From Anaeramoeba flamelloides (taxonomy: Eukaryota > Metamonada > Anaeramoebidae): a stretch of DNA of 64,000 bases. Every line of letters begins with the position of its first letter. Positions within the stretch are counted from its first letter, which is position 1. The stretch spans positions 9,982,001-10,046,000 of the forward strand of contig JANTQA010000029.1 in the NCBI GenBank assembly GCA_027625915.1, read 5' to 3'. The notes under the pieces are model-generated. The model made no database searches and was not told the DNA's origin. It worked only from the letters and a program-made list of their open reading frames with translations. Below, piece after piece: positions 12,845 through 25,263 of the stretch. The position numbers and the translations under genes were made by a program.

Positions 12845-13780
12845 TATACTGTGTTTATTGTTTTGATCTCAAAACAATCTCCTTGTTATAATCCGAGTTT
12901 AGCCTGGAAAGATCGAAAAAAATGAAATTTTTTGAACTGATATAAGATGATATTGAGGAGTTCAAAGAATAAGGATTAAGGACTATCTGAATTTTATGAT
13001 CTGTGAGGTTTGAAATACAAAGCAGTAAATTGATTAAGACCTTTTAAATATAGTGAATTCAGGGAAAGTCAAATATTGTCAATTATAAGCAATTTAAGAT
13101 TTTGACAAAAATCATTTTTTGATCCAAAAACTTTTCGAAAAATCCCAACAAAACAAGGCAAAAATAAAAAGCTATTTTTTTGATATTGAGAAAATGTCAC
13201 TCCACTTTCTTTTCAAATGGGTGGCTACACTCACCACCAACTCTAACATACTTCAATATAAAGTGAGTGATATTTTCCCAATATCATTTTAGGAAGTCGA
13301 AAATTTTGAGTGAAAAATTTTGGATTTGGAAAGTAAATTTTTTTTTGCCTTCCTCAAAAAAACCTAAATTTTTCATTTTAACAAGATCTATTAACTCAAC
13401 ATTCTTTTGAGTTCATAATTCGTGTTGTGGGTATAAAAGTAATAGCCACTGGGAATAAAATTCGAATAATCCTTAATATTCTCCTAGTACTAGAACAAGC
13501 ATCATTATTTTAAGTCAGGAAGGGGATCCGAAACGAAGAATTATAAAAAGGTGATTGTTGAACCAAATGAAACATTTTGGGTTGATATTGATTTTTTGAA
13601 CTCAGGATCTAACTCTTCAATAACAAAAAACAAAACACAAACCGAATAAATTTAACAATAAAAAACTACTATTTATTTTTCACTGATACTATGAAGAGCT
13701 TGCTCATAATAGGATCTTTTTTTTCTGATGTATTTTGTGAAAAGATTGAAGTTAAATTTTGTATTTTCCACTTTTCTAGT
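12845..13780 (+). repeat. H-family repeat, copy carrying a nested TTAA element
   Basis: The sequence from TTTATTGTTTTGAT through ACAATCTCC, GATGATATTGA, the AGAACAA segment and GGATCTAAC matches repeats at about 58735-59600 and 59745-60590. The copy is split at TTAA (12976-12979) by the 493-bp element C1. The family is unrecognised and shows no coding frame. Confidence 0.75.
12980..13472. mobile_element. TTAA-flanked non-autonomous element, family C copy 1
   Basis: A 493-bp element with imperfect terminal inverted repeats (GGACTATCTGAATTTTAT and its counterpart ATAAAATTCGAATAATCC), flanked on both sides by TTAA (12976-12979 and 13473-13476). It interrupts an H-family repeat; the two other H copies have a single TTAA at the matching point (58868-58871 and 59892-59895). 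The TTAA target is typical of piggyBac-type transposases. No transposase is encoded. Confidence 0.85.
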
Positions 13781-13784
13781 TTAA

Positions 13785-14529
13785 GGGATTAGCGTCACCC
13801 TAGATTTCTCTATAATCAAAGTATGTTGTAATTGGGTATAAATGGTATTAGTTCACCATGGCTCGAAGAGTTCTAAAAAATCTATTATAAATCTTATTGC
13901 ACAATAAATTATTACATTTTTTACTAATGATCACAATTAAAAAATTTCATTTTGAAAAATTTTTTTTTAATTCCTTTTCCAAATCTAAAAATAAAAACCC
14001 AAAATACAGCATTCTGGTATTTAATAATTTAGATTTAGAACTTCCAAAAGTAACTATTTTTAGAATTTTTGAATTTCAAAGATTAACTCAATAATCATCA
14101 ACATAAAAGCCCAAAAGACTGATTAGTTTTGTTTGCTTTTGATAAGTCTAATTATAGCATCAATATACATGCATGATTTGAGAAATAATTTGACAAAAAA
14201 CTTTATTCATTAATTATTTAATTTTTTAAAAAAAACGAATTTTTTAGTAACTAATCTACATTTCGCCATAAATTTAAGATAGATATTTTATGACTTTGTA
14301 GTCTGAATATTGATAATTCAATCAGAAAATTTATGGCGAAATGCAGATTTTATTCTGAATTTGCTAGTTTTTTTACTAATAGTTGATCATTTTTAATTGA
14401 TGAGATCAACAAATATTACTACTTTGTAATCGATTTTTTAGAGACATTAGAACCATGTAACACTAATGTGGTTAGGTCCAATAACAACATACTTTGATCC
14501 TAGGCTTCTCCTTGGTAGACGCTAATCCC
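13785..14529. mobile_element. TTAA-flanked non-autonomous element, family B copy 1
   Basis: A 745-bp element with short terminal inverted repeats GGGATTAGCGTC and GACGCTAATCCC, between TTAA 13781-13784 and TTAA 14530-14533. It contains an internal palindrome around TTTCGCCATAAATTTAAG (14263 and mirrored near 14330). A partial inverted copy lies at 44908-45354. The piggyBac-like assignment rests on the TTAA site only. Confidence 0.8.
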
Positions 14530-14639
14530 TTAAAACAAATATGTGCTCAATTGGTTTGAAATTGAGACAATCTTAAATCTCAGTGTTGTCCATTAAAGAA
14601 GGGGGTAAAAAATTTTTTCAACTCTTCTTTGAATAACCT

Positions 14640-14850
14640 TTCTACCATCAAATTTTAATCAGCAAAATACTTTTTATTTTGTAATATTAGAATTATCAAA
14701 AAGAAGATCAGAAAATTTAGAAAATTTGCCTAATAACACATAATGAATTCTCAAAATCTTTCGATAATGATTAAAATACCCTCTTAAATTCTTTATCGAA
14801 CTAATCTCTTTCTTATCTGTAGTAATCAAAAATTATATACTTTGAAATTT
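14640..14850 (+). repeat. G-family dispersed repeat, copy 1
   Basis: AAGAAGATCAGAAAATTT, AAAATCTTTCGA, TAATCTCTTTCTTATC and AATTATATACTT occur in the same order near 38270-38575 and 60700-61005. The repeat is diverged, non-coding and of unknown family. Confidence 0.6.
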
Positions 14851-16450
14851 CAGGTAGAAAAATTTTGAGTTGAAAAAAAAAGTAAACTTGACCTATCGAA
14901 GATAGAGTGTAATTTATAAGACTTTTTAATAAAATTTAGGAATGTTTTTTTCATAAAATTGACTAGTAGGGGGGGGGGTGACCAATTCTCTAACTTTTTG
15001 GAGTAAACCCGAAGATATAAACCAATAATTTTACAAGTGGAATTTTTTCACATTTTTCTTTTTTTTTTTTTTTTGGTAATAACTTTTGAAATAATAGAAC
15101 TTTATGAAATTCATTCCTTATTTAATTATTATTTATTGTCACATTTTGTGGACATTTAGTCTATAGTTCTTTATTACAAAAAAACACTTTTTTATTTTTA
15201 ACACGGGATAAACTTTTCGACACAAATTATTTCGACAAAAATATTTGATCTAAATTTTGTAATTATTTCCTAAAGTAGTTTTTTCTGATTAATTGAAACA
15301 AAAAAACAAGAACATTTGATTAGAACGATTAACTTACCATTCATTCGAGTCAATTATTCATCCTGGAGATAAAAATAATCACTACTGAGTAATTTATTCA
15401 AATAATCAAAAATTTATAAACTTTCGATTATTGTTATTTGAAAAATATTATATTGTATTTCAAGAAATTGTAAACCTGAAATTAGTATTGTACATGAACA
15501 ATTTTGTTTGACGTAGTTAGACTATTTTTTTGAAGGTTGTTGGTAAGTTGGATTGGGGGTTTGGGTGATACTTTTAGTCTTTGATCTTCTAAGTAAACTC
15601 TTTTTCAAATAAAAGGGCACAAAAAATTTTAAGAATTATTCATAAATGAATCAAATTAATTGTAGTATCATTCCAAAATCTAAGAAACGCTTTAAAACAT
15701 AAAAAACACTCAACTGAATCTTTAAAACACATTAAAACAAAAAAATAAAAATTAAAATTCAATATTTTAAAAATTGGTTTACCCTTTTATTTGAAATGAG
15801 AAATCTCGTTTTGTAAATTGTAATGAAAACAATTATAAACCAAATAAAAACCTTTGAACAAGGCGAATTGGGAAAAAGTTCTCAACATTTTATTGATAAT
15901 TCTTTACACGTCAAACTTTTGTTCTTTAAAGTCTCATATTCAATATAAAGCCGCAATTCATCTGGTGTTTTGTTGGAATGTTTTATTTTCTTTATTTCTC
16001 TTTTCTTTGTTCCATGAATCAATCCAATAATGGTCTTTCTTAATTCCTATTTCTAGCTCATTCGAAATCAAACTTAAACTGTTTCCATTTATACACAGGT
16101 AGATTATTTCCAAATTGGTTTCTTCTTATCTTGCTTTTTTCATTTTCCAACTGTTCAATATCCAAAAATAAAAAAAAGCAAAAAAATGAAAAAATGAATA
16201 ATTAAAATGAAAATTACCAATAAGTAATTATCTTATAAACAATCAAATTCGATGGTATTGACGATTTGAGAGGTGTGCCCTTTTGTTTGAAAAATAGTTT
16301 ATATTATTATTTTACTAAACTAAAATTCAAAATAAATGGCCCACCTTATATTTCAATTTTGAATTGCTTTTGTATCGTTTTGAATTTTTTCCTCTCATAA
16401 TGAAAAGTTTATAAATAAATCATTTTTTCTCTTTTTTATTTTTTCAAAAG

Positions 16451-16591
16451 TGTTCTGTTAAAATGGAAAATGAAAATGAAAAATTTGAAAGAAGTAACAG
16501 ATGAATTAATGGAAAAATTGGTTTCAAATATGACAAAGAGATTAGATTTAGTTATTCAAAGGGAAGGAGAATCGATAAATGGGTTTTATTA
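16451..16591 (+). other. possible small orphan exon or gene fragment
   Basis: A frame ending in TAA at 16589-16591 reads NLKEVTDELMEKLVSNM and then TKRLDLVIQREGESINGFY. This composition is unlike the surrounding AT-rich noise. There is an AG before it (TTTTTTCAAAAG) and a TTTTTTTTCAG just after it. It lies between pieces of a dispersed repeat that share AAATAAATGGCCCA (16331 and 16630). I do not recognise the product. It could be a captured exon fragment, the end of a small gene, or chance. Confidence 0.25.
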
Positions 16592-18940
16592 ATTTTTAAA
16601 AAAATTTTTTTTCAGGTAATGCTTCATTCAAAATAAATGGCCCAATTTTTTTTAAAATTTTTTTTAACTTTTTTATTTTATTTTTTGAAGAAAAACAAAT
16701 ACCCCTGGAGTAGTGAACCAAATACTAAAATAAAAATTTTGATATTATAATAGATAACTACAAGTATTAAAAATATTTTTCTTTAAATTTTGATTTTTGA
16801 TGGGCCAATGATTTTGAATGATAGTTTATATTTGATAAATTTAAAAAAATTTCCAACAATTTCCTTTTTGTAAATCCTTACACACTTATTTTTAAAAGAG
16901 TTTTTGGCAAAGAATATTTTGAAAACCAAATTTATTTTTCAAATTCTTTTCTCATTTATAACAATACAAAGCTTTGTGTAAAAATTTCTAAAATTAAATT
17001 TTTATAAAAAATTTCCAATTCAATCTGCTGTTTAATTATTCTTATCCAATGTTTTAAGGGTATTTTTGAAAATGTAAAAACACTAATTCTATAGACAGTG
17101 ATTTGAATATTTATTTGTGTCTTTTTTTTATAGTTTTTTCATAAAGCACCCAGTAATTTTATTCACAATTAAAAAGACAATACAAATAATTGAATTTGCC
17201 AAATAAAATAAAAACCAAAAATTATTTTATTTGTTCTTTTATTTTGCTGGTATTTAAATTATAAACGGTTAAAAAATTTTCACTTCCTTTTACATATTTT
17301 TCTTTTTTAAATAGACTTCTTAAAGATTTAAGATACATTTTGTAGCTCCATTTTTAAACTGAAATTGATAAGGAAATGAAAATTTTTCCCATTTACAATT
17401 TAAATACACTTATCAAAAAACACAAATTTTTTTTTTTTCCTCCACTGATTATTGAGGAACTTGAGTTATTTTGTAAAAATAGTATCCAGAGTGTTTTAAA
17501 AAATATCTATAAAAATTTATTAGATACTGCTAAAAAAGTTTTTTATATAAATGTTTCAAAACTTTTTTTTTTTCATAAAATTTCAAAAGAACTTTTTGTC
17601 AACCCCCTTTTGGCATTTGTTTCATGAATTCGGATTTATACAGTAACTCAAAATTTCACAATTCTCCTCATTAGCGAAAAATTTCCCGAAAAACATTTGA
17701 GGAAAAAAGATTTTTTTCATTGAAGATAAAGTATTTGATGATGAATTTTGTTTTAGCAATCCCTAAGAATTTATAAAATTATTTGTCTTGTTTAATTTTT
17801 ACATATTTGAGACAGGTCTGTTTTTAAAAGATTATTTTTATTTTTTCTTGTTGGCTTTAGATCAAAAAAACAATAATTTTACAAAAAAAAAAAATTTAGG
17901 TAAAAAGCAAAAAAGAAATAGAATTTTCGAAAAGAAAAATAACCCCAAAAAACTAAAGTTCTCAATGTTTAAGTGAGTAACCAAAAAATTGCAAAAAAGA
18001 AAATTTATATTTTTACATCAAAAAATAAAAAAATTCGACTTGTTTTTTTTGAAAGAAGATAGGTGATCATAACGCTTAAAACCTCAATTTTTTATCATTC
18101 TTTATCTTGAAAATAATATAAAAAAGTATTAATCTTTAATCATTAAAAACAATTTGTACAAAAAGTTTAAACATAAATATTTAAAACCAAATGTTTACCA
18201 TAATTTAATGGTATTGAATTTTACTTGGAAAACAATTATTTCTAACTTTTGCAAAAAGTGTCTTGAAAAAAATTATTTCGGATTTAGTAATCACTTTGGT
18301 AGACCTTTTTTCTGCCTAAAAAATCCTAACTTTTGAGTACTTTTTTACCATCCTAAATAAATAAAAAGAATCAACTGTTATTGAAAATTGTTTTTTTTTT
18401 GAAGTCTTCGAAAACAGAAACCCTATTTCATTAGTAAAATTATCCCCGTCTTCGAAATATTAACCTCATTTCATTTGTGAAATTATTCCTGTCTTTTCTT
18501 AAAACAAATATAAAATTGTGGAAAAATTTCCCCTTTACATTTTTCGAAAAAAAAAACTACTATTTCTTTTCGTCATTATGTTTGAACAGCATTCTATTTG
18601 GAATGTTTATTGTAAGTTTTTTTTTTCCAAATCTTTTTAAAATTTTTAAGGTCAAAAAATAATTATTTGATCATTTGAGTGAAAAGAAAGAGTGTGAACA
18701 AAGAATTTTTGCTTAATCGGATCTAAATAATAACAAATAATTTTGACAAAATAATTCAATTCTGTCAAAATTGTCTTTAAAAAAATATATTCCAAGTCTC
18801 AGAAAAACAGGTTAACTGATAATTGGTACACAGGTGTCAAATTTTCAAGTTTTATTTACTTTTATGAGAGAAAAAGTCATCTTGTTTTTTATTTTTTTTT
18901 TAACTTCAACTTGTATAAACCACTTATTTAAATTTTCACA

Positions 18941-21900
18941 ATGGGAAACGTAAATGGATCACGACAATTAAGCAAAAAATCTTGGAGGCGATATCGCAAA
19001 ATGATTGAAAAGTCAAAAGAGGCAATTCTTTTAATTGATGATCAAACAAACTTTACTTTTATCAACAAAAAGGCCTTAGAAATGCTCAATGCCAAAAACA
19101 AAAATAGAAAAAAATTAGATCTTAAACCCCAAGACATTTCTCCCCAAAGACAAGAACACTTGGGAATTTCCAGTGACTTGGCAGCAAAAGAAATAATGAC
19201 GAATGTTTACAAGTAAGGCTTTTTCAATCCAACTTTTTTCACTTATTTTCTTCTTTCAACAAATAGAAAACATCTTTTAAATAGGTCTCTTAAAAGCTTC
19301 AAACTACCAAAATTAAATAATACATTTTGGAGTTTGACATCACACAATTTTTTGAGTATCAAGTTTAAATATATTCTATTTTTTATTTTTTATTTTTTCT
19401 TTTGCAAAAGAATTTTGAATTTGGGTGGTTGTTTTTCTTCTTTGACTTTGAAAACCAAAAAAAAGAAAGGGGTAAAGTGTTTTTCATTTTACCACTCTAT
19501 TTACTGGTATTTGAATTACAAATGGGAAATTTTTTCACTTGCTTTACAATTTCCTTTTTCGAACAAAACTCCAATTTACTACCTGGCTCTGTAGGGAAAC
19601 TCTGTTTGTCATAAATAAGGAAAATGAATTGAAAATATTTTCCCATTTAGACTTCAAATACCAGTAAAATCGAATTAAGGATTATCTGAATTTTATGCTC
19701 TGGGAGCATTGAAATACAAAGCAGTAAATAGACTAAGACCTTTAAAATATAGTGAATTGAGTTAAAGTCAAATATTGTCAATTTTTAGGATTTTAAGATT
19801 TTGACTAAAATCATTTATTGATCCAAAAACTATTGGAAAAATCCCAACAAATCAAGGCAAAAATAAAAAGCTATTTTTTTTGATATTGGGAAAATGTCAC
19901 CCCACTTTCTTTTCAAATGGGTGGCTACACTCACCACCAACTCTAACATACTTCAATATAAAGTGAGTGACATTTTCTCAATATCATTTTAGGAAGTCGA
20001 AAATTTTGAGTGAAAAATTTTGGATTTGGAAAGTAAATTTTTTTTGACTTCCTCAAAAAAACCTAAATTTTACTTTTTAACAAGATCTATTAGCGCAACA
20101 TTCTTTTGAGTTTATAATTCGTGTTGTGGGTATAAAAGTAATAGCCACTGGGAATAAAATTCGAATAATCCTTAATAAAATCAAAATTTAATCTAAAGGT
20201 TTTATATAGAAAGTTTAATAAAGAATCTAAAAAGCTTATTTTAGGAGTGAATATAAAAAGATCTTTTTGGATTTTTTTCTCAAATTAGTAAATATACTGA
20301 TAAATTCATAAAAATGTTTTTAGCTTTTGTGTTCACTTTCCTATTTTTAAAAAGGTTTTAGATTTGAAGAAAGAATTTTATTTGCACAAATACAAAGAAA
20401 ACTTGTAAATTAATATAACAACAAGACTTTAGTTGGAAAAAAAAAATTGTTTTAAAAGTTGGTTTACAAGATGAAGAAAAATGTGGAAATTGAAGTAAAA
20501 AGTTAAAAACTTTTTTTTGAATTTATCAGTATATTTGTACTTGAATTTTTACAAGTATTTTCATTTGTTAATCAAAAATTACTCCCAGATAACTTTTTTC
20601 TAATTCTCCAATAATCAAAAAGTGAAGAGGAAAATTCTCTCCATAAATTGTTCGTTATAAAAACAATATCTTTGAGTTTGCTAAATAAATTAAAACTTTT
20701 CAGCACAACTTTTAAAAATAGATGTCTTAAGGAGGGATGTTCCAAATGAATTCTTCAGATACATCACAAATAGCATCCTTTTTTTTTATTTAGGATTCTT
20801 ACAATCCTTTAAGGGACTAGTCTCTTTTAAATTTTTTTACCGAAATTTAATAGAGATTCAGAAAATTTTTTGTCAATTACTTAGATTTGTAAAACCCTGT
20901 TTATCTTCATATTAAACTTATTTCTAGATAAGGAATCCTTATTTAGATGGGGTCAAAAAAAAAATAATAGAGACTAGTCCCTTAACAAAAGATCAATTAA
21001 AATAATTTTTCTTTCACAAAAAGATTTTTTTTTTGAAGTTTTTTTTATTTTTTGTTCGATTGTAAATCACCATTTAACACAATTCTTATATAGAGGTTAG
21101 TATTTGTATATGCGGAAATTATTAACGTTTACTGGGTTATTAGTTCTTTTGAACCACTGATGCTAAAATAAATCATGTTCAGACTTGGCAAACCTTTTTT
21201 ACAAAAGAAAAATCCATGCTTCTTTTTTCTAAAAGGTTTACGGGATTAAATGATCACAGACAATTCCATTAAACAATCAAACGAAATCTGAGATTGATTT
21301 CTGAAAGTTCTATGGTATTGGTTTCTTAAAGTTCTAAAAAAAAGTAAAATTCTCGAAATGATTGATCAAAATGCAAAATTTATCTCAAAAAAATGATAGT
21401 ACTATTGTTTTAAAAAAGTCAGGACTTTTTATTTTATGATTTTGTCAACATTAAAACTTTTTTCAGCTTTTGGGTTTTACTAAAGTCAAGGATCAACATT
21501 TAAATGTGTTGTAGAGGTTGAGGTGTGAAGGAAAGCACCTTTTTTTAAAACAACTGTACTATCATTTTTTTAGATAATTTTTGTTACTGGTGTTTGAATT
21601 TTAAATGGGAAAAATTTTCACTTCATTTTCGATTTCCTTTTTCCAATGAAACCACAAATTACAACCCACTTCTTGGAAAACTCTAATTATATAAAAAAAA
21701 ATATAGAATAGAAAGTGAATATTCCTTCCCATTTATTCTTGAAATACCAGTATTCTAAAAAACAAAAATTTATAATTTTAAATATTTAGCAAGTGTTGTA
21801 GAGTGACCAAGAGTGCCGTTAATTGCCTAGGTTTTCGAGAATTCAAAAAAAAAAATTAAATCAAAAGATTTTACTCAATTCTTTTAAATTTTGGAAAAGC

Positions 21901-24900
21901 TAACACAAGTTTTCTTGTGGTTTTCTGTTTTATTTGTGAAGTGTTCTAAGTTTTTTTGAGTTTTCTATTGGTTTGTAAAATCTATTGTTTTTCGTTAGGT
22001 TTTCTTGAGGTTTTCTATTTATGTAGAAAATCAATAGATTTTCATTAGGTGTTTTTTACTTTTTGAAATAAACAGAAAATTTTAATAATTTTTCTGTTTA
22101 TTTCAAAAAAAAAAAAAAAAACCTAATGAACACTTCACAGATAAATTAGAAACAATAAAAAACCTAGAACACTTCACAAATAAAATAGAAAACCTCAAAA
22201 AAACCTAGAACACTTCACAAATAAAACAGTAAACTTTAAGAGAATCTAACATTTTTTTTCTAATTTTTGAAATAAAAGAAATTTATAAAATATTCTTTTC
22301 ATTTCAAAAATTAAAAAAACCCAAAGGCAAATAAGAAGAATTAACAATTCTCCACTTAAATTAAAAAAAAAAAAAAAAAAATTTGGAAAAAATATTAAAT
22401 ATTTTGAAACAAATTCAATTCTTATTTTAAAATTTATTTGAAAGATCAAGGCGTTTGATATCAAAATGATTTTGCATTAGGTATACTATTGAATAAAAAA
22501 TAGGATATTACACTGAATTTCGAATATTAAATGAAAAAAACATAATCAGAGATTTTTAAGATTCTTAATTCATCAAATGTATTGAAATAAAAATGACTAA
22601 ACGAATAAAAACTGATCTACAAATTATAACACACTTCCTTAAAAACTCTATTTATAAAAGGAAAATCTAGAAAAATAAAGTCACAACCTTTTCCCATTTA
22701 CAATTCAAATGCCAGTATTTTGCAATTTTGGAATTGATCACCTTTTTAAAGATCTTTTTAATTGCTTTAGTTTCAATTTACAATGAGATCAATAATTAAA
22801 TACCATATTTTTTTTTTTACAAAAAGATAAGAAAAATAAAAACACATGTGTTTTATTTCAGACACAGATTTTAGACAGATAACATTCTTTTTTTTTGTCT
22901 AACGAGGTAGCTTGATTTGATTGATTTATTTTTACAAGAAGAATAACTCCACATTTCTCTCCAAGGGGAAGAAATAGAATAAAAAAAAAAAAAAAAAAAA
23001 TCTTTGAGCACTCAAAAAACAAAATTAGAAAAGAAAAGAAAAAAACATTCATTTTTTTATGGTAACCAAAATCGATATAAAAATTTTCAACCCAATGAAA
23101 AAATAATCAGTTTTTTAAATTGATCAATATTTTTTTTTTCATTTTGTGTATGATTAAATTGTTACTTTATTGTTAAAAAAAAAATAAAATACTTTTTTCT
23201 GTTAAAGAGTGGATTTTGAAGTGGTTAAATTTGCAACTTATAATTCAAAGAATGAATAAACATAGTAATTAGTAACATATTGAACTCAATTTTGTTTTCT
23301 TAAATAGGGTTGAAAATAAAGAAACTACAAAAAAAAAAAAAAAATACAAATTCTATAAAAAAATGATGAAAGTTTAAAATAGATACGAATAAATAAAAAA
23401 TATCTAATTAAAATATTTGGTTTTGCTGTGGTTTTTAAAATAAGATTAGATTTTTAAAAACTCACTATATGTGTCTCCAAATTATCAGAAATCAGTATAA
23501 ATGAATTTTTTATCAAAAATAAAAATGTATTTTTTCATGGTATTTTCCAAATTGAAAAAAATCAAACTTAAAAAAGATCAGATCTTTTTACTATAAAATT
23601 ATTCTTAAAAAAATGAACTCTTTTAAAAATGATAATTCATTTTTTCAATGTTGATAAACGGATTTGTCTAAGATTTCAAGTTTAATTGAGTTTTTGAGAA
23701 AATTAGTGTTATATTGTAATTTTATAAAAAAACAATACAGCCAATTTATTCAACTTGTGAATTTTTTCTTTCCTTTCGTAATATAACCTGAAACAAAAAA
23801 ATTGTTTAAAACAAATTTTTTTCTTTCATCGTTTTGTGACAAAAATTGTTTCGTTTCAATTTGTAAGGTTTCATTCTGAAACATTACAAAAATTCTTGTT
23901 TTTAAATGCACCTAAACCTCCATTAGAGCCAATCTATTCAACTTGAGAATTTTTCTTTCATTATGAAGTTTAACTTGAAAGAAAAAAATTTGTTTTAAAC
24001 AATTTTTTTGTTTCAGGTTATATTACGAAAGGAAAGAAAAAATTCACAAGTTGAATAAATTGGCAGTAATATTAATATTAATACTATTAAATTCTGAATA
24101 TTAATATACAGGAATAATCCAGACAGACTTCATAAATAGGGCGATTAAAGTAAATTTCATAATAAATGAAGGCTTTTTTTTTTGCCTATTATTATTTTCT
24201 TTTTAGATGATAAACAAATATTTCTAGTGTATAGAACTGAATATTAAAATAGTATGTTTTTCATTATAATAGATAACTTCAATTTATAAAAATATTTATT
24301 TTCAAAATTTGATTTTTCATGGGACAACGATTCTGAAATATAGTTTAAATTAAAAGCCGTGGTCCTTTTTTCTAGTAGGATTACACATTAACGGATCAGA
24401 GAAACTAAAAAAAAAAAAAAAATATCATCTAGTTTTAGCAACAATTAAAATAAAAATTCCCCAACGTTAACAATAAATTCTAAAATTTACAAACATTTCA
24501 ATTTTTCATTATTTCTTTTAAAAAATATCAAATAAATAATAAAATAATCTAATAAATAAAAAATCCATTAGGAGTAAAACAGGAGCTGTAGACTTTATTT
24601 GGAATCATAAAAAAATAACTGGAGAATTATTTTATGTGCATGTTTATTTAACTATGATTACTGTAGAGGGTAAAGCGAATTGTCAAGTAATCTGGAGACC
24701 TGTGAGTGGACCAAATGACAGCCAGAAGAGCAAAACCTCGATTGATCCAAAATATTTAAACATTGAAGTCAAATCAAGTGATGTAACGAGCGAGAACGCA
24801 CTGGATGAAACTCTTAGTAACACTAGTGATTTTAATTTCGATAATACATTAAGCCAAACAAGTTCATTCTCAACAAGTACGAAAACAAAAAAACAGGACG

Positions 24901-25225
24901 TGTCAACTGTGAATTCAAATATTCCAATGGAACTTGGTGAACTTGATATTGATACTGAGTTTTCAAATTTCCAAGACAGTATCAAAAATATTATAAGATC
25001 AACAAACGATTCTATTGCTGAAAAGAAAATTATTGAACAATTTAAATTATTTGAACAGGCCTTTTATGACTCTCTTGAGATTCGTGATAATTACATTAAA
25101 AGTTTATCAGAAAAAAATCAAAAATCGAAATTAAATTTTAAAAAAAAATATCGACAACTTGGTAAGTTTTTTAAATGAGTTTTTAATTCATATTTTTTTT
25201 TTTTTTCATTTTCATTTTCTTTTTA

Positions 25226-25263
<38 letters not shown>

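Larger units (their letters stand above)
9963..18940. other. 9-kb repeat-rich interval between the RasGEF and PAS genes
   Basis: No full gene is supportable. It contains a tandem duplication (11.29-12.81 kb), an H-family repeat (12.85-13.78 kb) that has received a 493-bp TTAA element, a 745-bp TTAA element (13785-14529), G- and N-family repeat pieces (14.6-15.2 kb), a small coding-like stretch near 16451-16591, and otherwise plain AT-rich DNA. Confidence 0.6.
19213..24571 (+). other. 5.36-kb intron 1 of the PAS gene
   Basis: A GTAAGG...TTAG intron of 5359 bases, about 25 times the size of intron 2 (211 bases). It holds at least five inverted-repeat elements (19504-19664, 19679-20171, 20813-20981, 21587-21750, 23738-24066), a truncated sixth (about 22610-22715), a palindromic tract (21900-22240) and a dispersed-repeat piece (24150-24350). 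No independent gene was seen inside. Confidence 0.8.
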
